A stretch of 64,000 nt of DNA. It comes from Bacteriovorax sp. (GTDB taxonomy: Bacteria; Bdellovibrionota; Bacteriovoracia; Bacteriovoracales; Bacteriovoracaceae). This document shows positions 30,346-40,870 of the stretch, in pieces; the stretch's first letter is position 1, and every line of letters begins with the position of its first letter. A program made the translations under genes and the position numbers. The stretch is taken from NCBI GenBank assembly GCA_014378525.1, contig JACMNL010000132.1:1-64000 (forward strand), in the 5' to 3' direction. The notes below the pieces were generated by a model. It saw only the letters and a list, made by a program, of their open reading frames with translations, was not told the origin of the DNA and made no database searches.

Positions 30346-33300
30346 ATGTCCTTTCTGGAAACTCACTCAGATAGCTTTGTTCATTTACATTTACACACTC
30401 AATACTCACTCTTAGACGGCGCAATCCGTTTGAAGGATTTGATAAAGAGAGCGCAGGAACTTGGTGTTCCGGCGATTGCTCAGACCGACCATGGAAACAT
30501 GTTCGGCGCCATCGATTTTTATACTCAATGTAATGCCGCTGGTATTAAACCGATTCTTGGTTCTGAAATTTATTTCACACCCGGATCGCGTTTTGAAAAA
30601 GGTGCGCTTAAAAAACAAAAAGTCGTGGGATCGCAGGATGAGATGGAGTCCCGTCACCAGATTCACCATTTAATTTTGTTGTGTAAAAACGAAACCGGTT
30701 ATCAAAACTTATGTAAGCTTTTATCCCGCGCTTACATGGAAGGTTTTTATTACAAGCCACGCGCAGACTACGAACTGCTTCGCGAATTCAGCGAAGGTCT
30801 GATCTGTACGACGGCATGTCTGAAAGGTGAAGTTGGTTACAACTTTTTTTCTGACCAGGACGACCGCGCCCTAAAAGCAATTGAAAAACTAAGTGATATT
30901 TTCGGCGAAGATTTTTATCTGGAAATACAGGAGAACGGAATTCCGGAACAAAGAATTGTTAACGAGAAAATTGTAAAATACGCACGCGAAAATAATATGA
31001 ACATGGTAGCAACAAATGACTGCCATTACCTGACTCGTGAAGATGCGGCCGCGCAGGAAGTTCTTCTTTGCGTACAAACTGGAAAAACTCTGCAGGATGA
31101 ACAGCGCATGCGTTTAACGACGAATGAGTTCTTCTACAAAACACCGCAGGAAATGAGAGAAGCTTTTCACTATGCTCCTGAAGCCTGTGACAACACACTT
31201 CTTATCGCCGATAAATGTAACGTAAAATTTAACTGGAAAGATGAAAAGGGTAATCAGATTTACCATCTTCCGGATTATCCGATTCCAACTGAAGAAACTG
31301 CGCCTGAGTATTTCAGACGCGAATCCCGCGAAGGTCTCGAAAGAAGATTTGCAGGACCGCACTTTGTAAAACTTAAGCAGGACCCGAAATGGGAAACGGA
31401 AATTAAACCAAAATATTTAGAACGTCTTGAAGATGAACTTTCAATGATTGTTCAGATGGGATTCCCTGGATATTTCTTAATTGTATCGGACTTCATCAGA
31501 TGGGCAAAAGCAAACGGCTGTCCGGTTGGACCGGGACGTGGTTCCGGCGCGGGGTCTATCGTTGCTTACGCTCTCGATATTACCAACGTCGATCCGATTC
31601 CATTCAACTTACTCTTCGAGAGATTCATCAACCCTGAACGTGTATCGATGCCGGATTTCGACGTCGACTTCTGTCAGGAAAACCGCCACAGAGTTATTGA
31701 ATATGTAACTCAAAAATACGGTGAAGAGCGCGTAGGCCAAATCATCACTTTCGGAAAACTGCAGGCCAAGGCCGTTATCAAGGATGTCTCGCGCGTTTAC
31801 GGATTAACATTCGGTGAAGCTGACGTTATTTCAAAACTGATTCCTGAAGAATTAAAAATTACCATTGATAAAGCTCTGGAGATGGAGCCGAAACTTACCG
31901 AGCTGATGGAGCAAGACCCGCGTATTAAACAGGTCATTAACATTTCAAGAAGACTCGAAGGTCTTCTTCGCCATGCTTCGATTCACGCTGCCGGCGTCAT
32001 CATCACCAACCTTCCTCTTGTGACTTACTGTCCGCTTTTCAAAGGGCGTGAAGGTGAGAAGGTTATTCAGTTCGATAAAGACTTCTCTGAAAAAATCGGT
32101 CTGGTTAAATTCGACTTCCTTGGATTAAAAACTTTAACGGTTATTGAAAACGCTTCGAACTTCATTAAGCGCGATCACGATAAAACTTTTGATATTGAAA
32201 AAATCGATCTTGAAGATAAAAACGTTTACGATTTTGTTTCAAAAGGTGAAACAGTTGGAGTGTTCCAGCTGGAATCTTCGGGAATGATCGACCTGTGTAA
32301 GAGAATTGCACCGGGATCAATCGACGATATTTCTGCGATCAACGCGCTTTATCGCCCGGGTCCTCTTGAATCGGGAATGGTCGACGAGTTTATTGAAATC
32401 AAGCACGGAAGAAAACTGACGAACTATCCGTTCCCAAGTTTAGAGCCGGTTTTAAAAGATACATACGGAGTTATCATTTACCAGGAACAGGTAATGAACG
32501 TGGCCCGTATAGTTGCCGGTTACTCTCTCGGACAGGCGGACATGCTTCGTCGTGCGATGGGGAAAAAGAAAGCTGACGAGATGGCGAAACACAGAGAGTT
32601 GTTTTTAGCTGGTGCCAAAGAGCGTGGCTATAACACTGACACGGCCAACGACCTTTTCGATAAGATGGAAAAATTTGCGGAATACGGATTCAACAAATCC
32701 CACGCCGTTGCTTACTCGGTTATTTCTTACCAGACAGCATGGCTTAAATATTATTATCCGGCAGAATTTTTCGCTGCACTTTTAAGTTCTGAACTTGGAA
32801 GCATGGATAAAGTAACCCAGTATATCGGGGACGCAAAACATTTCAACATTGAAGTAATGCCTCCTGATATCAACGAATCACTATGGCCATTCAATGTTGT
32901 CGGAAAAAATATCCGCTTTGGTATGGGAGCTGTAAAAAACGTTGGTAACAACGCTGTTGATGAAATCGTGAGAGAGAGAACTGAAAACGGTCCGTTCACA
33001 GGATTCTTAAACTTCGCAGAACGAATCAACTTAAAAGTTGTAAACACTCGTGTGTTCGAGTCCCTTATTAAAGTTGGTGCTTTCGATTCATGTGAAAAGA
33101 AATTCAACAGAAAAACGATTCTTGAAAACCTTGATACGATTTTAGCTTACTGTAAAAAACGTCAGGAAGAGCAGTCACTCGGGCTTGTTTCATTGTTTGA
33201 TTTAGGCGGAGACTCAATGTCTCAGACCGCTGCTGACAACCTGGATATACAGGAAGAACGCGACTTCGACGACCTCGAAAAACTTTCTCATGAAGCAGAG

Positions 33301-33942
33301 TTAATGGGGATTTATATTTCCGGACATCCGCTCGATAGATATAAAAACCTGATGGAAGAAATGGCCACTATGCCGATTTCAAATGTTCAGGATTTTTTAG
33401 GAAGCGATCAGAAGAGATCAATGACACTGGCAGGACAATTTACTGCGAGAAAAAACATCCTGACGAAAAAAGGCGACAAGATGTGTTTTGCGACTCTCGA
33501 AGATTTATCAGGAAAGATTGAATGTATTATTTTTCCTAAAGTATTTGCTGAGTACGAACTGGTACTTGCTTCAGATGAACCAATGCTGATTGAAGGTTAT
33601 GTAAATATGCAGGAGAGTCCGAGAAAAATTTTCGCGGATAAAATCCTGAGACTAAAAGAGCATTCAGAAAATAAAATTACAGGTGTTCGAATCAATGTTG
33701 ATTTAAATGATCTGACTGAAATGAAGCTCAATAAACTTCGCCAGGTTCTTCTGTCTTACAGAGGGGCCACTCCGATGCACATGATTTTCGAAGGCCCGGG
33801 CGGAAAAGCACGACTGCCTCTAGGCGAAGAATTTTTAATTAACCCGACACCGCAAATGGCCCACCAGATAAATGAAGTTTTTAACCGCGACGCTGTTAAA
33901 TTTATTATCGACGGAAGGCTAGAGGATGTTCATGTTGTATAA
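30346..33942 (+). CDS. dnaE: DNA polymerase III subunit alpha
   Basis: PHP 'FVHLHLHTQYSLLDGAI', 'PVGPGRGSGAGSIVAYAL', 'PDFDVDFCQENRHRVI'; start at ATG 30346. Confidence 0.98.
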   Translation: MSFLETHSDSFVHLHLHTQYSLLDGAIRLKDLIKRAQELGVPAIAQTDHGNMFGAIDFYTQCNAAGIKPILGSEIYFTPGSRFEKGALKKQKVVGSQDEMESRHQIHHLILLCKNETGYQNLCKLLSRAYMEGFYYKPRADYELLREFSEGLICTTACLKGEVGYNFFSDQDDRALKAIEKLSDIFGEDFYLEIQENGIPEQRIVNEKIVKYARENNMNMVATNDCHYLTREDAAAQEVLLCVQTGKTLQDEQRMRLTTNEFFYKTPQEMREAFHYAPEACDNTLLIADKCNVKFNWKDEKGNQIYHLPDYPIPTEETAPEYFRRESREGLERRFAGPHFVKLKQDPKWETEIKPKYLERLEDELSMIVQMGFPGYFLIVSDFIRWAKANGCPVGPGRGSGAGSIVAYALDITNVDPIPFNLLFERFINPERVSMPDFDVDFCQENRHRVIEYVTQKYGEERVGQIITFGKLQAKAVIKDVSRVYGLTFGEADVISKLIPEELKITIDKALEMEPKLTELMEQDPRIKQVINISRRLEGLLRHASIHAAGVIITNLPLVTYCPLFKGREGEKVIQFDKDFSEKIGLVKFDFLGLKTLTVIENASNFIKRDHDKTFDIEKIDLEDKNVYDFVSKGETVGVFQLESSGMIDLCKRIAPGSIDDISAINALYRPGPLESGMVDEFIEIKHGRKLTNYPFPSLEPVLKDTYGVIIYQEQVMNVARIVAGYSLGQADMLRRAMGKKKADEMAKHRELFLAGAKERGYNTDTANDLFDKMEKFAEYGFNKSHAVAYSVISYQTAWLKYYYPAEFFAALLSSELGSMDKVTQYIGDAKHFNIEVMPPDINESLWPFNVVGKNIRFGMGAVKNVGNNAVDEIVRERTENGPFTGFLNFAERINLKVVNTRVFESLIKVGAFDSCEKKFNRKTILENLDTILAYCKKRQEEQSLGLVSLFDLGGDSMSQTAADNLDIQEERDFDDLEKLSHEAELMGIYISGHPLDRYKNLMEEMATMPISNVQDFLGSDQKRSMTLAGQFTARKNILTKKGDKMCFATLEDLSGKIECIIFPKVFAEYELVLASDEPMLIEGYVNMQESPRKIFADKILRLKEHSENKITGVRINVDLNDLTEMKLNKLRQVLLSYRGATPMHMIFEGPGGKARLPLGEEFLINPTPQMAHQINEVFNRDAVKFIIDGRLEDVHVV

Positions 33943-35140
33943 AATTTTACTGGCAGTCACTTTATTGTGCGCCTTTAATTTAATGGCCGCAGAAGAAAGT
34001 GTTGAAGTCCTGGTGAAAAAAACAGATGTCGTAGCGGCTGCTCCAAAAGCGCAGGTCTCTGACTTGTTCCTTATCAATGGAATCCGTCAGGCCGTCACTA
34101 AAGAGCTGATTGTTAAAAAACTGGATAACGATGAGTTCTGGAAAAAACTGGATGAAAAAAAACTGACTGAAACCAGTGAAGTGACTCTGTTTACTCCGGT
34201 TTTTATTTCAAAAAGAGTGGACGTGAAAACTCCATCCGTTGTAACTCCCATTCCTGCCACGATTCCTGTTGATCCGTTTATCCGTGCGAATTTTATCTAT
34301 GAAATTGATTCTGAAAAATTAAAAAAATTTTATGATGAAACTATGTCTGGCCTGAGTATTCCTGATGTCAGCATCAAAACTTTTTACATTGTTCCGGATA
34401 TCGCCATCGATTCTGATATGTCGTGGGAAGATGTTGGAGTCACAAAAAAAGAAAATTTTTCGGGAGTTATTGTTGAGTCCTGGAAAAAATGGGCCGCAAC
34501 GAATTTCAAAAATTTCACGAATGTCGTTGTTCTGGAAAAAGATTTTTCTGATAAACCTGAAAATATCAACTCTGAGTCAGTGACATTAAAATGGAATTCA
34601 TCGCTTAAAAAAGCCGAAGTATTTCAGGACAGAAAAAGCGCTCGTTTTGAAATGACAGCTCAGTTCGTTCTGGTAAATACAAAATCGGGAGAGAGTTTAA
34701 CGGCCTTCGATTTTCCTAATCAAAAAAGAGAATTCAATATTGCGAATACAAAACAATTAAGCTCGAATCTTGCGAGTCTGGTTTATAATTTACTTAACTC
34801 ACAGACCGTAAAAATTAAGGGAGCACTTGAGCTCAACCGCGTATCGGGCACATTCAAAACAATCGAAGTAAAAGTCACCGGGAAGATCGGCCTGCTGGAT
34901 ATGTCACAGGTGAATTCGATGCTCGCTGAACGCTTCAAGCAAATTGCTCTGACATCTGAAACAAAAAGTTATTCCAGTGACTCCTCGGTGCTCTCAATAA
35001 AAAGCACTGCCGAAAATGATTCTCTCTATGCACTTTTTGCCAAAGATGGAGGAAAATTCCCTCTCAATGAGCAAAAAATTCTTGTTTTTAACCCTCAGGA
35101 CCACTCTTTTGCAATTATTTCAAAAGAAGCAAATAATTAA
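33926..35140 (+). CDS. Secreted hypothetical protein
   Basis: Signal peptide; overlaps dnaE 3' end by 17 nt. Confidence 0.55.
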   Translation: MFMLYKILLAVTLLCAFNLMAAEESVEVLVKKTDVVAAAPKAQVSDLFLINGIRQAVTKELIVKKLDNDEFWKKLDEKKLTETSEVTLFTPVFISKRVDVKTPSVVTPIPATIPVDPFIRANFIYEIDSEKLKKFYDETMSGLSIPDVSIKTFYIVPDIAIDSDMSWEDVGVTKKENFSGVIVESWKKWAATNFKNFTNVVVLEKDFSDKPENINSESVTLKWNSSLKKAEVFQDRKSARFEMTAQFVLVNTKSGESLTAFDFPNQKREFNIANTKQLSSNLASLVYNLLNSQTVKIKGALELNRVSGTFKTIEVKVTGKIGLLDMSQVNSMLAERFKQIALTSETKSYSSDSSVLSIKSTAENDSLYALFAKDGGKFPLNEQKILVFNPQDHSFAIISKEANN

Positions 35141-35187
35141 GAAGAGTTAGACTGATTTTCCGGTATACGGAAGAAAGAGGGATTGAA

Positions 35188-36111
35188 ATGGTCAGGAAAT
35201 TTTTATTAATTCTATTTTCACTGAACTTTGTTGTCGCATGTTCATCTGATGTCATTTCAAGAAACGGAGAAGGCAAGAGACCACGTTCTGAAGAAAGAAA
35301 GATTTTTTCCGGTGTAAAAAAGAAAATTGCACTGCTGCCATTTTTTAACGAGTCACCATTTGAAAGTGAAGACCTTGAAGTGAATGCTACTGAAGAACTT
35401 CGTATGGAGCTTTCACGTTCCGGTGAATTCATTGTCGATCCATCATCACAAAAATTATTCGGCCCTTCAAAAGAGATTTACGTCGGCGGCGGTATGAAGC
35501 TGGTCCAGCTTACACGTCAGGCGAAAATTGCAGGGATTAACTTCATCATTTTCGGAAGAGTGATCGATGCCCGCGTACGCGAAAAATCAGACGAGATCGG
35601 GATCGTAAGGCAGACAAAATCCTATACAGAATCAAAAGTTGAAGTGCGCGTCTTTGACGTAAACGCCGGAAAAGAAATTTATACGGAAACACTTAATGGT
35701 TATGCTGATGACAGTTCATACAGGTTTTTTTCAACGGACAGAGAAGACTACCTAGCTTACAGACGTGAGCTTTTAAGATACGCGGTAAGAGTTGGTGTGA
35801 GAAAATCAGTTCCTAAAATCCTCGAGCTTGCCAGCAAACTTGACTGGGTCGGACGTGTCGCTAAAATTATCGGAACAAAAGTTTACCTGAACGCCGGAAG
35901 AGAAAGCGGGATCAACATCGGTGATATTTTAAAAATTATCACAGAAGGAACCGAGATCTATGACCCTGAAACAGGAGCATTAATAGGTATGAGTAAGGGT
36001 GATATGAAAGGAACAATTGAAGTCGTCGACTACTTTGGAACAGACGGTGCGATTGCGATTTTACACTCTGGAGGCCAGGTCCTTGAAGGGGACTTTGTTC
36101 AGCTTTATTAA
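35188..36111 (+). CDS. Lipoprotein with CsgG-like middle and FlgT C-terminal-like domain
   Basis: Lipobox 'VVAC'; 'KKIALLPFFNESPFESEDLEV...'; C-terminus 'GRVAKIIGTKVYLNAGRESGINIGDILKI...DPETGALIG'. Confidence 0.7.
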   Translation: MVRKFLLILFSLNFVVACSSDVISRNGEGKRPRSEERKIFSGVKKKIALLPFFNESPFESEDLEVNATEELRMELSRSGEFIVDPSSQKLFGPSKEIYVGGGMKLVQLTRQAKIAGINFIIFGRVIDARVREKSDEIGIVRQTKSYTESKVEVRVFDVNAGKEIYTETLNGYADDSSYRFFSTDREDYLAYRRELLRYAVRVGVRKSVPKILELASKLDWVGRVAKIIGTKVYLNAGRESGINIGDILKIITEGTEIYDPETGALIGMSKGDMKGTIEVVDYFGTDGAIAILHSGGQVLEGDFVQLY

Positions 36112-37156
36112 CTTATATAAATACTCTTATCCATTTTTTAAAAACATAGCATTCAGTCTCGATGCCGAACGTGCGCACGAGTTCACCATTCATTCAATGA
36201 AGATGGCCGGAAGATTTCTTCCCGACCAGAAAGACGACGAACGATTTCACTTAAAAGCGATGGGACTTAATTTTTCAAATCCGGTGGGACTAGCTGCAGG
36301 CCTTGATAAAAACGGTGAAGCCATTTCTTTCATGACTCATTTACCTTTTGGTTTTGTAGAAATCGGGACAGTGACACCGAAGCCCCAAGAGGGAAATGAT
36401 AAACCGAGATTGTTTCGTTACCCGTCTGAAGAGTCATTAAGAAACAGAATGGGATTCAATAATTTTGGTTCTGATATTGTTTTGAAAAATTTGAAAGCAG
36501 GCAATCGCCGCGGAAAAATTGTCGGCGTGAATTTAGGTAAAAATAAAGTCACATCGAATGATGATGCTCCAAAAGATTACTCAACACTCTACAGAGATTT
36601 TGCACCTTCCGCTGATTACCTGGTGATCAATGTTTCTTCTCCGAACACTCCGGGACTTCGCGATCTTTTAAAAGACGCGGGCCTCAGACAGATTTTTGAA
36701 GCGGTCGATGCTGAAAGAAAAAAATGTTCAAAACCATTACTCGTTAAAGTCTCTCCGGACATGGCCCTGGAAGAGCTTTCTTCAGTCGTGGGCCTTGTTA
36801 ATGAATATAAACTTGATGGAATTATCGCCACCAATACGACGATCATGAAAGAGCGTGGAGAAGGCGGAGTGAGCGGGAAACTGCTGACTCAAAAAGCGCG
36901 TGCGACCAGAGAATTTTTATTAAAAGAAATTAAAAACTCACACTCGAATGCTGAACTTATCGGCGTCGGTGGCATCTCAGGTTTTGAAGACCTGATGGAT
37001 TTCTGGCGCGCAGGTGGAAGACTCGCACAGATTTATTCTGCATTCGTTTTTCAGGGGCCGGGAGTATTGTTTGATATCGAAGAGCATCTCGATATGGAAT
37101 TTAAAAAACGTGGGACGAAAACCTTTGAAGAATTTTTAGACAGCGTAAAAAAATAA
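36095..37156 (+). CDS. pyrD: Dihydroorotate dehydrogenase (quinone), class 2
   Basis: 'NFSNPVGLAAGLDKNGEA', 'FVEIGTVTPKPQEGN', 'NVSSPNTPGLRDL'; start uncertain, TTG at 36095 proposed. Confidence 0.93.
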   Translation: MFSFINLYKYSYPFFKNIAFSLDAERAHEFTIHSMKMAGRFLPDQKDDERFHLKAMGLNFSNPVGLAAGLDKNGEAISFMTHLPFGFVEIGTVTPKPQEGNDKPRLFRYPSEESLRNRMGFNNFGSDIVLKNLKAGNRRGKIVGVNLGKNKVTSNDDAPKDYSTLYRDFAPSADYLVINVSSPNTPGLRDLLKDAGLRQIFEAVDAERKKCSKPLLVKVSPDMALEELSSVVGLVNEYKLDGIIATNTTIMKERGEGGVSGKLLTQKARATREFLLKEIKNSHSNAELIGVGGISGFEDLMDFWRAGGRLAQIYSAFVFQGPGVLFDIEEHLDMEFKKRGTKTFEEFLDSVKK

Positions 37157-37160
37157 AAAA

Positions 37161-37198
37161 AAACCTCATCAACGGTTAGGGCCGGAGATGAGGTTTTT
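37161..37198. terminator. Bidirectional intrinsic terminator
   Basis: CCTCATC...GATGAGG stem flanked by poly-A on the left and TTTTT on the right, between convergent pyrD and a small gene. Confidence 0.85.
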
Positions 37199-37217
37199 AG
37201 AAAAAATTATCTATAAA

Positions 37218-37445
37218 CTATTTCTTAAAACAAACTTCTCTTAATTCTGAATCAAATGAAATCAACTTATCTGTATCAGCATTTAATTCTTCAATTTCGA
37301 TTGAAGTTAATGCGTTTGCATCTTTGCAGATGATCACTGCAGGAGCGTCTTTAGCAGGCGTTGGTGGATTTGGTGGAATGGCCTGAACACTAACTGATAA
37401 AACTGTCGCTGTAGCAATAAGAGCGATGTATAGAGCGTTTTTCAT
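37218..37445 (-). CDS. Small secreted protein (75 aa)
   Basis: Signal peptide ending VQA; two Cys in mature part; RBS-like AGGAG upstream. Confidence 0.6.
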   Translation of the reverse strand: MKNALYIALIATATVLSVSVQAIPPNPPTPAKDAPAVIICKDANALTSIEIEELNADTDKLISFDSELREVCFKK

Positions 37446-37639
37446 TTGCTTCTCCTGAAATTAAAAAGTGATCCTGGTTATGCTAACAGCACCTTTCGTT
37501 TTTTAGATGCGCGATTGTAATTATTACTTCTGCTATCAAAATTTTAGACGGCCTTTCCCAGAGGAGAGTACCTCATTACAGAGGTTTATCTGTCGTCTTT
37601 TTTCTCATTATATGGGCCATTTGGTCCGATAAGATAGCT

Positions 37640-38329
37640 ATGAAGTTCGGATCTCTATTCATTCTATTTACTGTTTTTGCTGTCGGAATAGTTTCGGCCG
37701 CTGAACAAAAAGACTGCGAAGGCATTAACCATCCTGCTTATCAGGATGAATACCGCGCATGTTTACGAACAAATATTGCTGCATCAGCGAGTGATGCCGG
37801 AGTTGATTGCGTAGACTGTCTTTTTGCACAGGAGTCGACTGGATCGAATGCATGGGTTGCAGGTTTATCTGCGATCGCTCAACCTCTCGCTTATCTTGCC
37901 GGACAATACACCATTGCAAAATACCAGAACGATACTCAACAGGCGTGGGCAAAAGCTTATTCGTCTGCCTACACAGAATGCACAAACAGATTCAACAGCT
38001 ATTTAAGTTACAACACTTCAGTGGGCGCTAATCCGATTGGAACGAGTGATGCAAGTACACTGATGAATTCCTGCAACGGAAACGGATACGGCTCGTACGC
38101 GGGTTACGGCGGCCAGACAGGAAATGCTTTTGGTGGTTACGGAAATCCCTTTCAGGCAAACGGTTACTCATCAGGATTTTTAAGCGGCATGGGGGGAATG
38201 TATCCCAATGGTGCAAGTTCAATCTACGGCAACGGGATGACTTCGGGCGGGATTGGAATAGGTGCCTATGGTTCAACAGGCACGTCTGCAGTTTATCAAA
38301 CTGGAGTGACTGCAGCTTTCGGTTTTTAA
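37640..38329 (+). CDS. Secreted Gly/Tyr/Asn/Ser-rich low-complexity protein
   Basis: Signal peptide, N-terminal Cys-containing region, then GYGSYAGYGGQTGNAFGGYGNPF... Confidence 0.65.
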   Translation: MKFGSLFILFTVFAVGIVSAAEQKDCEGINHPAYQDEYRACLRTNIAASASDAGVDCVDCLFAQESTGSNAWVAGLSAIAQPLAYLAGQYTIAKYQNDTQQAWAKAYSSAYTECTNRFNSYLSYNTSVGANPIGTSDASTLMNSCNGNGYGSYAGYGGQTGNAFGGYGNPFQANGYSSGFLSGMGGMYPNGASSIYGNGMTSGGIGIGAYGSTGTSAVYQTGVTAAFGF

Positions 38330-38338
38330 TTCAAATAA

Positions 38339-39031
38339 CTAGTACGTAGGTCGTGTAACGTACTCTATGGGGTCAGCAACACCAGCTTTTTGAAAGCCTC
38401 TCAAACGAAGTGCACATGAATCACAAACTCCGCATGCCTTGTCGTTTCTCTCATAACAAGACCAGCTTGATTCCAGTGGAGCTTTTAACTCAAGAGCTTT
38501 TTTTACGATCTCATCTTTCTTTAAAAAAATAACAGGAGTGACGACTCTGATGTCTCCGTCTTTTGTTCCTTCTTTAATCAGATTATTTACAGCTTCATAG
38601 TAAGATGGTCTGCAGTCAGGGTACCCTGATGAATCTTCGTACACAGCGCCGATGTAAATTCTTTTAGCACCGATAACTTCTGCCCATGAGACGGCCATTG
38701 AAATGATGTGAGTGTTTCTGAAAGGCACATATGAATCAGGAATTTCTTCAGAATCGCCTTTATATTTTTTTACATCGATTTTGTCGTCAGTGAGTGAAGA
38801 TCCGCCGATTTGTTTTAAAAAACTTACGTCGATAATTTTCTGGTGAGAGGCCGGCACTTTATAAAATGCAGCAATTTTTTTGAAACTTGCAAGCTCGCGC
38901 TCTTCAGTTTTTTGTCCGTAGTTTAAATGCAGAAAAGCTAAGTTTTCATATTCAGTATTGGCGATGGCCGCGCATACTAACGAGTCCATTCCACCGCTCA
39001 CTAAACATACTGCTAAATCTTTGCTCTTCAT
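38339..39031 (-). CDS. queC: 7-cyano-7-deazaguanine synthase
   Basis: 'VCLVSGGMDSLVCAAIA', C-terminal 'SCYERNDKACGVCDSCALRLRGFQKAG'. Confidence 0.95.
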   Translation of the reverse strand: MKSKDLAVCLVSGGMDSLVCAAIANTEYENLAFLHLNYGQKTEERELASFKKIAAFYKVPASHQKIIDVSFLKQIGGSSLTDDKIDVKKYKGDSEEIPDSYVPFRNTHIISMAVSWAEVIGAKRIYIGAVYEDSSGYPDCRPSYYEAVNNLIKEGTKDGDIRVVTPVIFLKKDEIVKKALELKAPLESSWSCYERNDKACGVCDSCALRLRGFQKAGVADPIEYVTRPTY

Positions 39032-39036
39032 AAATC

Positions 39037-40764
39037 CTACGCTTTTTCCGATGCCGTTTTAAAATAATCTAAAAATTGTGTTGCCCTTTTTTCTGCGTTT
39101 GCTTTTTTATCTGCAAGGCTTCCGTCCTTTTCCTGGATCATAATATAAAATTTTATCTTTGGCTCTGTTCCCGACGGGCGAAGATAAACCTGGTTACCAT
39201 TATCAAAAAAGAAGCCGATCACGTTACTCTTAGGTAATCCTTCGATGCCCTGTGAGTAGTCTTTAATCTGCTTAATCCCACTGCCAAGAATGCTTTTTTC
39301 GCTGAAGTTTCTGAAGTTGGCCATGATACGTGAAATTTTTTCCTGACCTTCGATACCGAAATAGTCCAGAGACAATAAATCTTCTCTAGAAAAGCCGAAT
39401 TCTTCGTAAATTTTATCGAGAGCGTCCAGGAGGTTCATGCCCTGAAGCTTATAAAATAGTGCGACTTCTGCCATTTGAGAGACTGAGCTCACACCGTCTT
39501 TATCACGGGCGAAAGTATGGCAAAGGTAACCGAAAGATTCTTCTGTTGCGAAAATAAATTTCTTTTGTGGTTGTGTTCTTTCAAGCTCGTTCATTTTTCC
39601 ACAGATCCATTTGAATCCAGTGAGAGTGTTGAAAACTTCAACGCCGTATGAGTGGGCGATTGTATCAAGCAGTGGGGTCGTTACTACAGTTTTCACGATG
39701 TAGTTTTCTCCAGAGAGTTTTCCCTTTTTCTTCATTTCGGAAAGCATGTAGTGAACTTTTAAAATCCCGATCTGGTTTCCAGTTAGATAGTGAACGACAC
39801 CTTTCACTTTAACCGCCACACCAAGACGGTCAGTATCTGGATCAGATCCCATAACAATATCGCCACCGACTTTATCCATCAGGTCCACGGCCATTTTTAA
39901 TGCCGATGGATTTTCAGGGTTCGGACTTTTTACAGTGGGGAATCTTCCGTCAGGTTGGGCCTGTTCAGCAACAATATGAACATCCGTAAATCCTAAATCC
40001 TTCAGTGCACGCGAACATGGAACAAGCCCTGCTCCGTGAATTGGAGTGTAGACTACTTTTAATTTGCCGCCATCTTTGTGACACATTTCCGGATTTACCA
40101 TTTTGCTTAAAATGGCAGCGTAGTATTTTTCTTCAACCGAATCATCAATCCATGCGATGAGATTATTTTTCAGACCATCTTCAAACGGCACAACTTTTAC
40201 TGCAGAAAAATCCGTGATGGCGTAGTAGTTGTTGATGATATTCTGATCGTTCGGTGGAGTGACCTGCGCGCCATCTGACCAGAAAACTTTGTAGCCGTTA
40301 TACTCGGGAGGGTTGTGAGAAGCAGTGACCATAACTCCGGCCATCGATTTGTGCTCGCGTACCGCAAACGATAAAAGCGCCACCGGATTAAGGTGCTTAT
40401 AGATGTAAGCTTTGATGCCGTTGCCGGCCATAACTTCGGCCGCCACTTTTGCCAGCTCGATCGACATAATGCGCGAATCATAGCTGATACAAATACTAGG
40501 GTTATTTGATTTCTGCGCCAAAACTTCTGTGCATAGTGCCTGAGTGGCCTTTCTGATTGTGTAAACATTGATGCGGTTGATTCCTGCACCTCTGATTGAC
40601 CTCATTCCACCGGTGCCGAATTCAAGATCTTTATAGAAGCGCTCGTTAATTTCTTTTGTATCGTTAGAATCTATCAGCGCCTGGATTTCAGCTCGGGATT
40701 CAGAGGAGAAATATGAATTCTGCGCCCATGATTTGGCCTTTTCCATTGAAGTTTTGTCAGTCAT
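39037..40764 (-). CDS. Phosphohexomutase (phosphoglucomutase/phosphomannomutase family)
   Basis: 'GVMVTASHNPPEYNGYKVF', 'GSDPDTDRLGVAVK', 'LRPSGTEPKIKFYI'; start at internal ATG 40764. Confidence 0.93.
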   Translation of the reverse strand: MTDKTSMEKAKSWAQNSYFSSESRAEIQALIDSNDTKEINERFYKDLEFGTGGMRSIRGAGINRINVYTIRKATQALCTEVLAQKSNNPSICISYDSRIMSIELAKVAAEVMAGNGIKAYIYKHLNPVALLSFAVREHKSMAGVMVTASHNPPEYNGYKVFWSDGAQVTPPNDQNIINNYYAITDFSAVKVVPFEDGLKNNLIAWIDDSVEEKYYAAILSKMVNPEMCHKDGGKLKVVYTPIHGAGLVPCSRALKDLGFTDVHIVAEQAQPDGRFPTVKSPNPENPSALKMAVDLMDKVGGDIVMGSDPDTDRLGVAVKVKGVVHYLTGNQIGILKVHYMLSEMKKKGKLSGENYIVKTVVTTPLLDTIAHSYGVEVFNTLTGFKWICGKMNELERTQPQKKFIFATEESFGYLCHTFARDKDGVSSVSQMAEVALFYKLQGMNLLDALDKIYEEFGFSREDLLSLDYFGIEGQEKISRIMANFRNFSEKSILGSGIKQIKDYSQGIEGLPKSNVIGFFFDNGNQVYLRPSGTEPKIKFYIMIQEKDGSLADKKANAEKRATQFLDYFKTASEKA

Positions 40765-40870
40765 ACAAGCTATCCTTTTCGATTGAGTTGCAGCTAGTTT
40801 ATCAAATATCTCTTCATAGATCACAATTTTTTCGCTATGATCAAGGTCGTTAAAAGTTTCCGGAGGATTT

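Noticed and set aside
31206-31216. GCCGATAA (sigma-28 -10-like) inside dnaE; similar octamers near 55256 and 61479
   Set aside because: They fall in coding sequence (Ala-Asp-Lys/Asn codons) with no promoter context; used only to caution the cheA promoter call.
37725-38276. Several 60-86 aa ORFs overlapping the Gly/Tyr-rich gene on both strands
   Set aside because: Low-complexity shadows; the 37640..38329 frame has a convincing signal peptide.
38341-38364. AGTACGT/ACGTACT inverted repeat at the queC 3' end
   Set aside because: Within coding sequence, only 7 bp, no U-tract; insufficient to call a terminator.
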